Source: Azovibrio restrictus DSM 23866
GTDB lineage: Bacteria; Pseudomonadota; Gammaproteobacteria; Burkholderiales; Rhodocyclaceae
Direction of reading: 5' to 3'
NCBI RefSeq assembly: GCF_000429665.1
Contig: NZ_AUCH01000002.1
Span: forward strand, 1-64,000
DNA: 64,000 bases
The number at the start of each line of letters is the position of its first letter. The first letter of the stretch is position 1. A program made the translations under genes and the position numbers. Under the pieces are notes generated by a model. That model was not told where the DNA came from and did no database searches. It was given only the letters and a program-made list of their open reading frames with translations. Shown piece by piece: positions 9,582 through 18,141 of the stretch.

Positions 9582-10190
9582 ATGCAGGCTTATCTGGCCT
9601 CCAGCCGGGTGGTCGATTTCACCCATCCCGCCGTGGCGGCCCTGGCCCGGGAGCTGGGGCAGGGGGCGGCAGATCAGGAAGAGCGGGTGCGCCGCTGCTT
9701 CGAGTTCGTCCGGGATCAGGTGCTGCATAGCGTCGATGGCGGCATCCGCAGCCCGGTTACCTGTCTCGCTTCCGAGGTTCTGGCCCAGCGCACCGGGCTC
9801 TGCTACGCCAAGAGCCATCTCCTGGCGGCCCTGCTGCGGGCCCTGGGGGTGCCCACGGGCTTCTGCTATCAGCGCTTGCGGCTGGATGGGCCGGACAGCC
9901 CCGGTTGCCTGCACGGCCTTAATGCCGTGTGGCTGGAAGCCCATGGCTGGTACCGGATCGACGCCCGGGGCAACAAGCCCGGGGTGGCGGCCCGGTTCTG
10001 CCCGCCCCGGGAGCAGCTGGCCTTCCTGCCCAGCCTGCCCGGGGAGCAGGATCTGCCCGGCATCCTGGCCGAGCCCCTGCCCCAGGTGGTGGCTGCCCTG
10101 GAAGGGGCCAGCGATCTCCCCAGCCTCCTGCTGCAACTGCCGGACTGGGATGGGCGCGCGGCGGCGGGGGACCCGGCGTGCATCGCCTGA
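9582..10190 (+). CDS. Transglutaminase-like cysteine protease-fold protein
   Basis: The 202 residues carry the transglutaminase/papain-like triad in the right order: Cys in RTGLCYAKSHLLAALLRALG, His in CLHGLNAVWL and Asp in WYRIDARGNK. Bacterial members act as amidases, transglutaminases or peptidases, and the substrate here is unknown. No signal peptide is apparent. The ATG is set by an AGGAG site seven bases upstream. The next gene overlaps its 3' end by 13 bases, suggesting translational coupling. A second, unrelated-length transglutaminase gene at 48435 also follows a copy of the dispersed repeat. Confidence 0.85.
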   Translation: MQAYLASSRVVDFTHPAVAALARELGQGAADQEERVRRCFEFVRDQVLHSVDGGIRSPVTCLASEVLAQRTGLCYAKSHLLAALLRALGVPTGFCYQRLRLDGPDSPGCLHGLNAVWLEAHGWYRIDARGNKPGVAARFCPPREQLAFLPSLPGEQDLPGILAEPLPQVVAALEGASDLPSLLLQLPDWDGRAAAGDPACIA

Positions 10191-10504
10191 GCACTTACGT
10201 GGGGGCCATCCTTGGCCAGGCCGGGGCGGTGCGGATCGTCAGCCGGGAGCAGGGGGAGGAGTGCTGGCAGGACCAGGGCTTCAGCGTCAGCAAGCAAACC
10301 TGGCTCTATGGCTTTGATAACGGCGTGCTCATCCGCCGCACTGTGGAGCAGGATGATTTTCCCTGCGGGCAGGCCTGCGCCGAGTGCTGGATCTGCTATG
10401 AAGTCCTGTCTCCCGGCAGTCTGGAAAGCCCGCCCCGGCCGGCCCGGCAAACCTTCAGCAATGCTTGCCGGGAAGCTTTCTGGCTGAAATATCACCAGGA
10501 TTGA
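10178..10504 (+). CDS. Cys-containing small protein coupled to transglutaminase gene
   Basis: The 108 residues start at a GTG inside the end of the transglutaminase gene (13-base overlap, different frame). The sequence is not repetitive and shows a Cys cluster (CGQACAECWICYEV, about residues 67-80) that could bind a metal or form disulfides. No signal peptide is evident. I do not recognise the family. Coupling suggests that it works with the upstream enzyme, but this is inference. Confidence 0.55.
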   Translation: MHRLSTYVGAILGQAGAVRIVSREQGEECWQDQGFSVSKQTWLYGFDNGVLIRRTVEQDDFPCGQACAECWICYEVLSPGSLESPPRPARQTFSNACREAFWLKYHQD

Positions 10505-10522
10505 CGGCTTTCCGGGCCGGGG

Positions 10523-11494
10523 TCAGCCCAGCTCGCCCAGCACCCGGGGCGCCTGTTCCCGGACGATTTCCACGAAGCGGCGCAGCCGGGCCGGGTAGAA
10601 GCGGGCATGGGGATAGACCAGGTACACCGGCAGGGGCGCGGCCTGCCAGTGGGGCAGCAGCTGCACCAGGCGGCCGGCGGCCAGGTCTTCGGCCAGGATC
10701 CAGGCCGAGGCGATGGCCAGGCCCAGGCCCTGGAGGGCGGCGCTGCGCAGGGCGTAAAGGCTGTCGGTGCTGAGCCGGGGGGTGATGGGAAAGCGGCAGA
10801 TGGCTGCCGTGTCCCGGTGCCGCAGTTCCACTTCGCGCCGGTAGTAGGTGCGCAGCGCCAGCCAGGGCAGGGCGGCCAGGTCGGAGGCCTCGCCCGGGGG
10901 GCCGCTCTGTTCCAGCAGGGCCGGGGCGGCAACGACGATGCGCGGCACCTGGGCCAGGCGGATGGCCACCAGGTCCGAGTTCTGCACTTCCCCCACCTGG
11001 ATGGCGCAATCGACCCCGGCGGCGATGAAGTCCTGGATGGCGCTGTCGTCGTGCAGCAGCCACTCCACCTGGGTATGGGGGTAGCGGCGCAGGTATTCCG
11101 CCAGGGGCTGCACCAACCGGTCCTGGCCGAAGGCGTGGGGCGCCACGATGCGCAGGGCGCCGGTCGGCTCCTCGTGGGCGCCGCGCATGTCGGCGGTGAA
11201 ACTCTGCCAGTCCGCCAGCAGCTCCCGGGCCCGGGCATAGCAGCGCTCCCCGTCTTCCGTGAGGCGCATGCGCTGGGTGGAGCGTTGCACCAGACGCAGG
11301 CCCAGGTGCCGTTCCAGGGCCTGGAGGCGGCGGCTGATGGTGGGCTGGGTGCTGTGCAGCTGCTGGGCTGCGGCGGAGAGACTGCCGGCCTCGACGATGC
11401 GGACGAAGGTCTGGAGCAGATCGATGCGGTCCACGCCAGCGCCCGGCACCCCGTCGGTCTGGGCGGAGGGGGGAAGGATCAGGGGTTTCTTCAT
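10523..11494 (-). CDS. LysR-family transcriptional regulator
   Basis: The 323 residues have an N-terminal winged helix-turn-helix at about 27-86 (FVRIVEAGSLSAAAQQLHSTQPTISRRLQALE) and a periplasmic-binding-protein-like effector domain after about 110. It is divergent from the MFS transporter gene and probably regulates it. A 17-bp sequence just upstream of its start codon is repeated near the MFS start (see the binding-site entries). The inducer is unknown. Confidence 0.93.
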   Translation of the reverse strand: MKKPLILPPSAQTDGVPGAGVDRIDLLQTFVRIVEAGSLSAAAQQLHSTQPTISRRLQALERHLGLRLVQRSTQRMRLTEDGERCYARARELLADWQSFTADMRGAHEEPTGALRIVAPHAFGQDRLVQPLAEYLRRYPHTQVEWLLHDDSAIQDFIAAGVDCAIQVGEVQNSDLVAIRLAQVPRIVVAAPALLEQSGPPGEASDLAALPWLALRTYYRREVELRHRDTAAICRFPITPRLSTDSLYALRSAALQGLGLAIASAWILAEDLAAGRLVQLLPHWQAAPLPVYLVYPHARFYPARLRRFVEIVREQAPRVLGELG

Positions 11495-11509
11495 GCGTGA
11501 TACGTATAA
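11492..11509. promoter_or_regulatory. Putative LysR operator, copy 1
   Basis: CATGCGTGATACGTATAA, containing the palindrome ATACGTAT. It overlaps the LysR start codon and is repeated almost exactly at 11601-11618, 109 bases away and in the same orientation. Confidence 0.5.
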
Positions 11510-11592
11510 CCTATTTGCGGGCTGAGCCGCTAGTCCCTGGGCTTCTGGCAGTTCACAATCCGGGCTCCTGCTGAATGAACCGAGGTCTTTCC

Positions 11593-12840
11593 ATGTCTTC
11601 CATGTGTGATACGTATGAAAAAGGCCGGCCGACTGACCCGGGGCGGCAGGTGGCTGAAGACGGGGGAATGACTTTGTCCCTGGTGCTGCTGCTGGCCACG
11701 GGAGCCGGCCTGGCCGTGGCCTCCATCTACTACAGCCAGCCCATGCTCGGGCTGCTCGCCACGGCCATGGGCAGCCAGGCCCAGGGCATAGGCCTGGTGC
11801 CCACCCTGACCCAGCTCGGTTACGCCGCCGGAATCCTGCTCCTGGCGCCCCTGGGGGACCGCCACGACCGGCGCTGCATCATCCTGACCAAGTCCGGGCT
11901 GCTCGCCGTGGCCCTGCTGGCCTGCGGCCTGGCCCCTTCCCTGAATCTGCTTCTGGCGGCCAGCCTGGCCATCGGGCTGCTCGCCACCCTGGCCCAGGAC
12001 CTGGTGCCGGCGGCGGCGGTCCTGGCCCCGGCTAGCCGGCGCGGCCGGATCGTGGGGATGGTGATGACCGGCCTGCTGCTGGGCATCCTGCTCTCCCGGG
12101 TGGTGAGCGGCCTGCTGGCGGAGTACCTGGGCTGGCGCAGCGTGTTCCTGCTCGCGGCAGGGGCGGTGCTGCTGTTCGGCGCCGCCGCCTGGCGCTGGCT
12201 GCCGGCCTTTCCGGTCAGCAGTTCCTTGTCTTACCGGGCCCTGCTTGCCTCCCTCCTGGCCCTGTTCCGGCAGCACGGAGCCCTGCGCCGGGCGGTGCTG
12301 GCCCAGGGGCTGCTCTCGGTGGCGTTCAGCGCCTTCTGGGCCACCCTGGCCCTGATGCTGGAAGGAGCGCCTTTCCACCTGGGCAGCAGCGTCGCCGGTG
12401 CCTTCGGCCTGGCCGGGGCTGCCGGTGCCCTGGCCGCGCCCCTGGCGGGGCAATGGGCCGACCGGCGCGGCCCGGCCCGGGTCACCCAGGCCGGCACCCT
12501 GGTCTGTGCCCTGTCCTTCGCCCTGCTCGGCCTGCAGCCCTGGCTCACGCCCCAGCAACAGCTCTGGCTCCTGGGGCTGGCCATCGTCGGCTTCGACCTG
12601 GGCATACAGGCCACCCTGATTGCCCATCAGAGCATCGTCTATGGCATAGATCCCGAGGCCCGCAGCCGCCTCAACGCCGTGCTGGTCGTGGGCATGTTCG
12701 TCGGCATGGCGGCGGGCTCCGCCCTGGGGTCGGTGCTGCAGGCCCACTGGGGCTGGCAGGCGGTGGTGCTGCTCGCCGTCCTGAGCAGCCTCCTGGCTTT
12801 CGCGGTGCGCCTGGCGGGCTCAGGCGGACGCCGGGCCTGA
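11593..12840 (+). CDS. MFS transporter
   Basis: About 415 residues with twelve predicted membrane helices. The N-terminal helix GAGLAVASIYYSQPMLGLLA and the loop LLAPLGDRHDRRCII (the MFS G-x-L-x-D-R motif A) mark a sugar/drug-type major facilitator of the YdhP/YybF kind. The start at 11593 has a GAGGT site; an ATG at 11668 would place the start right before helix 1 and would leave the second operator-like repeat in the promoter, so the start remains open. It is probably controlled by the divergent LysR gene. Substrate is unknown. Confidence 0.9.
   Translation: MSSMCDTYEKGRPTDPGRQVAEDGGMTLSLVLLLATGAGLAVASIYYSQPMLGLLATAMGSQAQGIGLVPTLTQLGYAAGILLLAPLGDRHDRRCIILTKSGLLAVALLACGLAPSLNLLLAASLAIGLLATLAQDLVPAAAVLAPASRRGRIVGMVMTGLLLGILLSRVVSGLLAEYLGWRSVFLLAAGAVLLFGAAAWRWLPAFPVSSSLSYRALLASLLALFRQHGALRRAVLAQGLLSVAFSAFWATLALMLEGAPFHLGSSVAGAFGLAGAAGALAAPLAGQWADRRGPARVTQAGTLVCALSFALLGLQPWLTPQQQLWLLGLAIVGFDLGIQATLIAHQSIVYGIDPEARSRLNAVLVVGMFVGMAAGSALGSVLQAHWGWQAVVLLAVLSSLLAFAVRLAGSGGRRA
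11601..11618. promoter_or_regulatory. Putative LysR operator, copy 2
   Basis: CATGTGTGATACGTATGA, the near-identical partner of 11492-11509. It falls inside the MFS reading frame if translation starts at 11593, but upstream of the gene if it starts at 11668. Confidence 0.45.
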
Positions 12841-13311
12841 GCCTTCCGGGGCGGCTTTGCTGTCGGGCAGTGGATAGTTGTAGGCCAGGAAGATTTCATC
12901 CCGGACCCAGCCCGAGGCTTCGTAGAGGGCTTGGGCCGTCAGGTTGGTCCTGGCCGTGGTCAGGTCCAGGCGCGCCTTGCCTTCCGCCGCCGCCCGGGCT
13001 ACCGCAGCCTGGAGCAGGCCTCGCCCCGCGCCCGTCTGGCGGGCCGACGGCAGGACGAATAGATCGTAAAGGGCGTAGATGGGCCTGGCCTCGACGGAGC
13101 AGAAGGTGGGGTAGAGCTGGCAGAAGCCCACTAGTTCCTGCTCGGGGTTTGCGGCGACGAGGAGGGTCGATTCCTTGTTGCGGAAGCGTTCGTTGATGAA
13201 TTCCTCGGCCAGCCGCAGGTCCGGGGCCTGGTCATAAAACTGTCGATACAGGTCGAACAGCATGGCGATGGCCGGCAGGTCTCCGGCGTGGGCTTCTCTG
13301 ATGAGGTGCAT
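12820..13311 (-). CDS. GNAT-family N-acetyltransferase
   Basis: The 163 residues start MHLIREAHAGDLPAIAMLFD. The acetyl-CoA binding core is visible as LFVLPSARQTGAGRGLLQAAVARA (the R/Q-x-x-G-x-G/A pattern) followed by LTTARTNLTAQALYEASGW. It transfers acetyl from acetyl-CoA to an amine of unknown substrate. It converges on the MFS gene with a 21-base overlap of the two 3' ends and is followed upstream by the NADAR gene on the same strand. Confidence 0.88.
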   Translation of the reverse strand: MHLIREAHAGDLPAIAMLFDLYRQFYDQAPDLRLAEEFINERFRNKESTLLVAANPEQELVGFCQLYPTFCSVEARPIYALYDLFVLPSARQTGAGRGLLQAAVARAAAEGKARLDLTTARTNLTAQALYEASGWVRDEIFLAYNYPLPDSKAAPEGSGPASA

Positions 13312-13339
13312 GGGCGGGTATTCTCGGTAAGGTTGTCGT

Positions 13340-13915
13340 TCAGCTTGCGGCGGCCAGTTGCCGGCGGGTTTCCATCAAGGCGAAGCCGAGCAGGTTGAGG
13401 CCGGGCCAGCGGCTGGGGTTGCCGGCGTCCCGGTGGGTGGCGGCCAGGCCCATGCCCCAGATGGCGTCCAGGGGGCTGGCCTGGACCAGGATGCGCGTGC
13501 CGGTGCCGAGCAGGTAGGCCTTCAGGTCCGGATGCTGGCCGAAGCGAGCCAGGGTGGCGGTCAGGACCACCCCATAGCGCACCGACTGCCAGCGGGCTTC
13601 GCTGAAGTGCCGCACCTGACGGCCCAGGGCTTTGGCAAAGCCCGGGTCCGGGGCGGCCAGGATGCATTCCAGGAGGGCCCGGTCGCCGAACAGGCGGGCT
13701 TTTTCCGCCATCATGTAGTGCTCGGCCGTAGGGTAGGTAATGCCGGCCAGCTGGAACTCCCTGGCATGCCACTGGCTCAGGCATTCCCGCCCCGGCATCG
13801 GTCCGGCCGGAGGATCGTCCCAGAAATACAGGTATTCCAGCGCTGCTCCGGCCGCCTGGCGGTGCTGCAGATCGCTCAGCAGGGCCAGTTCGGCAGGGGT
13901 TCCCGAGGTTTCCAT
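13340..13915 (-). CDS. NADAR-domain protein (YbiA-like N-glycosidase)
   Basis: The 191 residues form one NADAR domain: LYFWDDPPAGPMPGRECLSQW, FQLAGITYPTAEHYMMAEKARLFGD, and DAIWGMGL near the C-terminus match YbiA. YbiA hydrolyses the N-glycosidic bond of riboflavin pathway intermediates; related NADAR proteins remove ADP-ribose from guanine and act as antitoxins for DarT-type toxins. No DarT-like partner is nearby, so the housekeeping role is more likely. The gene is probably co-transcribed with the GNAT gene (28 bases apart). Confidence 0.88.
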   Translation of the reverse strand: METSGTPAELALLSDLQHRQAAGAALEYLYFWDDPPAGPMPGRECLSQWHAREFQLAGITYPTAEHYMMAEKARLFGDRALLECILAAPDPGFAKALGRQVRHFSEARWQSVRYGVVLTATLARFGQHPDLKAYLLGTGTRILVQASPLDAIWGMGLAATHRDAGNPSRWPGLNLLGFALMETRRQLAAAS

Positions 13916-14013
13916 GGCAGGGTTCCGGATGGCATGGGCTGCATTGTAGCCCGGCCATCCGTTTCCCCCTTTCTTTCCACCAGCTTGTATTTCCTTGGCA
14001 TTTTTCCTGGGGC

Positions 14014-14030
14014 TGCGACAACTTGTCGCA
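14014..14030. promoter_or_regulatory. Palindromic operator candidate upstream of TonB receptor
   Basis: TGCGACAA-C-TTGTCGCA is a perfect palindrome with 8-bp arms, 130 bases before the receptor start. It is the best candidate for a regulator site in this intergenic region. The regulator is not identifiable. Confidence 0.45.
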
Positions 14031-14104
14031 TACCGCCCGGGGCGCGCAGCCGGGAAAATCCAGGCCGTTCAGACGGCGGCTTGGGAGAGCTCCCCTGGAC
14101 CCTG

Positions 14105-14130
14105 AAAGCCCCGGCCGGGGGGCCGGCTTT
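14105..14130 (+). other. GC-rich hairpin in receptor leader
   Basis: AAAGCC pairs with GGCTTT, with an inner GGCC/GGCC stem, 30 bases before the receptor ATG. It lacks a T-tract, so it is a leader structure rather than a clear terminator. Confidence 0.35.
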
Positions 14131-14159
14131 CTCGTTCAAACCATCAAAGGGGGAATTCC

Positions 14160-16421
14160 ATGTTGCAACGCAAACCCATGGCGGCGCTGCTCGCGCTCGC
14201 CTTTTCCGGCCTGGCCCAGGCCCAGCAGGCCGGCAGCACCACCCTGGACGAAGTGCTGGTTCAGGAACGTCCACTTTCCAGCCTGCCCAGGGGCGGCGTG
14301 GTGGACCAGAACCAGCTGGCCGGCATGCGCGCGGCCACCAGCGACACCGCCAGCCTGCTGCGGGATGTGCCCGGGGTCAGCCTCTATGGCGCCGGGGCGG
14401 TTTCCAGCCTGCCGGTGCTGCGCGGCCTGGCCGATGACCGCCTGCGCATCAAGGTGGATGGCATGGATCTGGTGGCCTCCTGTCCCAACCACATGAACCC
14501 GCCCCTGTCCTACGTGGACCCCAGCGAGGTGGAGCGCATCCAGGTCTATGCGGGCATCGCCCCGGTCAGCGTCGGGGGCGACAGCATAGGCGGCGCCATC
14601 GTCGTGGAAACCGCCAAGCCGGAATTCGCCCAGCCCGGGGCTGGTCTCCTCACCAAGGGGGAAGTCGGCGCCTTCTACCGCAGCAACGGGGACGGCTACG
14701 GGGGCCATGTGTCCGCCACCGTGGCCAGCGAGAATTTCAGCCTCAGCTACACGGGCAGCACGGCCCAGGCCGACAACTACAAGGCCGGCGGCAAGTTCAA
14801 GGAGTTCACCGCCACCGGCCGGCCCGGTCATGAGCTGGCCCGGGACGAGGTGGGCTCCACTGCCTACGAAACCCGCAACCACACCCTGGGGTTGGCCATG
14901 CGCGGCGGCAACCACCTGTTCGAGGTGAAGCTGGGCTATCAGGATCTGCCTTACCAGCTCTACCCCAACCAGCGCATGGACATGCTGGACAACCAGGAAA
15001 AACGCCTCAGCCTGCGCTATGAAGGCAAGTTCGACGGCTGGCGCCTGGAAGCCCGGGCCTTCCACGAGAAGGTGGATCACTTCATGGATTTCGGCGCCGA
15101 CAAGCAGTACTACTACGGCTCCACCGCCACCATCCTGGCCCCGGGCATGCCCATGTACACCAAGAGCAAGACCAGCGGCCTCTCCCTGCTGGCGGAAGTG
15201 GACCTGAACAGCGCCCACACCCTGCGCCTGGGCGGGGACTACCTGCGCTACCGGCTCGACGACTGGTGGCCCGCCTCGCCCTCGGAACTGCCGCCCGGCT
15301 ACACCTCCGGCGGCATGGCCCCCTGGACCTTCGAGAACATCAAGGACGGCCAGCGGGACCGGCTGGGCCTGTTCGGTGAACTGGAAAGCCGCTGGAACCC
15401 CGCCTGGACCACCCTGGCCGGGCTGCGGCTGGAGCGGGTCCATACGGATGCGGGCAAGGTGCACGGCTATAACGACGTGATGGCCGGCTATGCGGTTTCC
15501 GCTGCCGCCTTCAATGCCAGCGACCGGGACCAGACCGACCACAACCTGGATCTCACCGCCCTGGCCCGCTACACCCCGGATGCGGGCTCCAGCATCGAGT
15601 TCGGCTACGCCATGAAGACCCGCTCCCCCAATCTCTACGAGCGCTATTCCTGGTCCCGGAACAGCATGGCCCTGATCATGAACAATTTCGTGGGGGACGG
15701 GAACGGTTACCTGGGTGACCCGGACCTGAAGCCGGAGAAGGCCCACACCCTGTCCGCCGCCTTCGACTGGCACGGCCCCGAACGCCAGTGGGAATTCCGG
15801 CTCAGCCCCCACTACACCTACGTGCAGGACTACATCGACGCGGTCCGCTGCCAGGGTAGCGGCACGATGATGAATGCCCTCTGTAGCGGTGCCGCCAACA
15901 ACACCGCCACGGAGAAGTTCGTGCAGCTCCAGTACGCCAACCAGGACGCCCGCCTGTACGGGGTGGATATCTCCGGTTCCCTGAGCCTGGCCCGCAACGA
16001 CTGGGGCAGCTGGGGTTTGAAGGGCATGGTGAACTACCTGCGCGGCAAGAACCGGGAAACCGGGGATGACCTGTACAACATCATGCCTCTCAACGCCCGG
16101 GTCAGCCTCACCCATCAACTGGGGGGCTGGAACAATGCCCTGGAAGTGGTGGGGGTGAAGGGCAAGGAGCGGGTCTCCGACGTGCGCCAGGAAATCCGCA
16201 CCCCCGGCTACGGCCTGGTGAACCTGCGCGCCAGCCATGCCTGGAAACAGGTGCGCCTGGACCTGGGGGTGGAAAACCTGTTCGACAAGCTCTACTACCT
16301 GCCCACCGGCGGCGCCTACGCGGGTCAGGGCATGACCATGAGCACCAACGGCATTCCCTGGGGCATCGTGGTGCCGGGGGCCGGGCGTTCCCTCTATGCC
16401 GGTCTGACCATCAAGTTCTGA
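14160..16421 (+). CDS. TonB-dependent receptor, OprC/NosA copper-type
   Basis: The 753-residue outer-membrane beta-barrel has a signal peptide (1-21, LAQA|QQ), a plug domain at about 45-150 and a C-terminal barrel ending LYAGLTIKF. In the plug, C108-P-N-H-M112 gives the CxxxM half, and H307-F-M309 in the barrel (KVDHFMDFG) gives the HxM half, of the copper site described for Pseudomonas OprC. The match is by memory of that motif, while the residues themselves are seen. It probably imports copper, the cofactor of nitrous oxide reductase in NosA hosts. It is monocistronic, with a palindrome and a hairpin upstream. Confidence 0.85.
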   Translation: MLQRKPMAALLALAFSGLAQAQQAGSTTLDEVLVQERPLSSLPRGGVVDQNQLAGMRAATSDTASLLRDVPGVSLYGAGAVSSLPVLRGLADDRLRIKVDGMDLVASCPNHMNPPLSYVDPSEVERIQVYAGIAPVSVGGDSIGGAIVVETAKPEFAQPGAGLLTKGEVGAFYRSNGDGYGGHVSATVASENFSLSYTGSTAQADNYKAGGKFKEFTATGRPGHELARDEVGSTAYETRNHTLGLAMRGGNHLFEVKLGYQDLPYQLYPNQRMDMLDNQEKRLSLRYEGKFDGWRLEARAFHEKVDHFMDFGADKQYYYGSTATILAPGMPMYTKSKTSGLSLLAEVDLNSAHTLRLGGDYLRYRLDDWWPASPSELPPGYTSGGMAPWTFENIKDGQRDRLGLFGELESRWNPAWTTLAGLRLERVHTDAGKVHGYNDVMAGYAVSAAAFNASDRDQTDHNLDLTALARYTPDAGSSIEFGYAMKTRSPNLYERYSWSRNSMALIMNNFVGDGNGYLGDPDLKPEKAHTLSAAFDWHGPERQWEFRLSPHYTYVQDYIDAVRCQGSGTMMNALCSGAANNTATEKFVQLQYANQDARLYGVDISGSLSLARNDWGSWGLKGMVNYLRGKNRETGDDLYNIMPLNARVSLTHQLGGWNNALEVVGVKGKERVSDVRQEIRTPGYGLVNLRASHAWKQVRLDLGVENLFDKLYYLPTGGAYAGQGMTMSTNGIPWGIVVPGAGRSLYAGLTIKF

Positions 16422-16691
16422 AGCAGGATCGCGCGGTGATCCCCCGGGCCGTTGCGGTTGCGCCGGCCCGGGGCGCTGATGCAGTAATGACCCTGTCTTT
16501 CCCGGTGACAGCCCCTGGGCGGACAAGCCGGCGCCCCGTTCCGCTCCTCCCGATAGGAAGCGGCGAAACCGCCTGGCCCGCTGGCCTGCCCGAAACGGCC
16601 CGCGCCTGTCGGGAAGCCTTGATATTCCATCGGGTTCCCGGCACGATCCGGGCATGATGAGACTTTATCTACGGCGGCGGTAGGCGATCAA
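16422..16691. other. Intergenic region, no gene seen
   Basis: These 270 bases between the receptor and the Zn-ribbon gene hold no supported reading frame or clear terminator; GC content drops towards the following gene. Confidence 0.4.
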
Positions 16692-17465
16692 ATGTACGTG
16701 CACCGTATCGAATTTCGCTGTTCAGCCGAGCAACTGCTGGGGAGGACTGCCGAGTTTGCTGATGAGCTTCTTGGTGCATTGCAGCAGAACGGGCTGGTGT
16801 GCGAGGCCGAGTGTTCGCCCGTCTACCTCGAGGGGGGCAGCTATGTTGCAATCGTTCTTGCCCCCGAACAAATGTCTTTTGCCCCCGAGCTCCATAGCGA
16901 ATGTGTAACGAAGATACTTGGCGAGGGAGCTGCGCTAGGAATCACGGTTACTTTTACTGCTGTGGCAGAGGACAGCAGTGGTGAGCAAACCTGTGCTTGT
17001 CACAGCCCGAGCGGATACGTTCTTTTCACTAATTTCTTGTCGGTTGCGCCGCCTGTTCGCTGCCTTGACTGTTTCTTGCCTGTGCCGCTCTACAGGTTTC
17101 CTGTAAGGCCAGCTGGGGATTTTCACGACGTTATTTGCTGGCAGTCCGACTATCGATCATGTGACCGGCTGCAAATGAATTGCACCGTGCTCGAAAAAGC
17201 AACGACACGACAGATGTCTGATGTGGGGAGCACCCTTTCCAAGGTGGGGCGGGAAAATTGCAGCGTCCTCGAAAGCTTGTCGGGCAAGCCTTTCTACTAT
17301 TACCTCTATCGTGCCAACGGACGGAGCGCCAAGTCCGAAATGGCGAGATGCTGTCCATCGTGCGGGCAGCCCTGGTATCTGGAAACAGCGCTTCATTCCC
17401 TGTTCCATTACAAGTGCGACCAATGCCGGCTTTTATCGAACTTTGCATGGAATCTTTCGCCTTGA
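16692..17465 (+). CDS. Zn-ribbon protein, DUF2310-like
   Basis: The 257 residues end in a zinc ribbon: CCPSCGQPWYLE… HYKCDQCRLLSNFAW (two CxxC pairs, about 219-252), typical of DUF2310 Zn-ribbon proteins, which are suspected but unproven nucleic-acid binders. The N-terminal half (MYVHRIEFRCSAEQ…) also fits that family. Extra cysteines (CACH at about 102, CLDC at about 123) are unusual. GC content is clearly lower than in flanking genes, suggesting recent transfer. No partner gene is adjacent. Confidence 0.65.
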   Translation: MYVHRIEFRCSAEQLLGRTAEFADELLGALQQNGLVCEAECSPVYLEGGSYVAIVLAPEQMSFAPELHSECVTKILGEGAALGITVTFTAVAEDSSGEQTCACHSPSGYVLFTNFLSVAPPVRCLDCFLPVPLYRFPVRPAGDFHDVICWQSDYRSCDRLQMNCTVLEKATTRQMSDVGSTLSKVGRENCSVLESLSGKPFYYYLYRANGRSAKSEMARCCPSCGQPWYLETALHSLFHYKCDQCRLLSNFAWNLSP

Positions 17466-17549
17466 CCATCGCGTGACGGCGTCAATCCGTGAGGCGATCC
17501 GGTAATCCCCCCGTAAGATGGCGCTTCCTTGAATAACGAAAAGAAGCCG

Positions 17550-18095
17550 ATGGACGTGATCGCCACCACCGGGCGCCTGCTGATTCGCCCCCTTTCTCCT
17601 GCTGACCTGCCGGCCCTGGCCGGAATCCTTGGTGATCCGGAGGTGATGCGTTATTCGGTCCGGGGCGTTTGCGACGCAGCAGCTACCGGGCGCTTCCTGG
17701 ACTGGTGCCTGGCTTCCTATGCCAGGGACGGCATCGGCCCCTGGGCCCTGGTGGAAAAGGGCGGTACCGACCTGATCGGCTTTTGCGGCATAGGTCGGGA
17801 ACGGGTCGGGGAGGTGGAGGAAATCAACCTGGGCTACCGGCTGGCGCGTTCCTGCTGGGGCCGGGGCCTGGCCACCGAGGCGGTGCAGGCGGTGCTTTCC
17901 TTCGCCCTGGACAAGCAGGCCCGGGAGTCGGTGGTGGTGATCGTGGAACCGGAGCACATGGCCTCCCTCCGGGTTGCCGAAAAAGCCGGCTTTCGCCGCT
18001 ATCAGGAAACCCGCTTTCATGGGAAGTCGGTGCGCCTCTACCGGCTGACCCGGGCGGAATGGCTCGCGGCCGGGAGCTCTGCTCCAGGCATCTAG
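17550..18095 (+). CDS. GNAT-family N-acetyltransferase (RimJ/RimL type)
   Basis: About 181 residues from the ATG at 17550; an upstream in-frame TTG at 17529 is less likely. The pattern TTGRLLIRPLSPADLPALAGIL… NLGYRLARSCWGRGLATEAVQAVLSFAL… NLG-x-x-L then RVAEKAGFRRY is that of RimJ/RimL-like acetyltransferases, which modify protein N-termini or small amines. Substrate is unknown. It stands alone and converges on the esterase gene. Confidence 0.88.
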   Translation: MDVIATTGRLLIRPLSPADLPALAGILGDPEVMRYSVRGVCDAAATGRFLDWCLASYARDGIGPWALVEKGGTDLIGFCGIGRERVGEVEEINLGYRLARSCWGRGLATEAVQAVLSFALDKQARESVVVIVEPEHMASLRVAEKAGFRRYQETRFHGKSVRLYRLTRAEWLAAGSSAPGI

Positions 18096-18141
18096 CCGGC
18101 CCGGCCTCAATGTCCGGGGCCTGGCGGGCACTATGCCGTGC

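Noticed and set aside
13340..13915. NADAR gene as part of a DarT-type toxin-antitoxin pair
   Set aside because: No DarT-like ADP-ribosyltransferase gene is adjacent; the neighbour is an ordinary acetyltransferase.
14136..16655. 839-codon frame antisense to the TonB receptor
   Set aside because: Low-complexity Gly/His/Gln/Val composition; the receptor is on the other strand.
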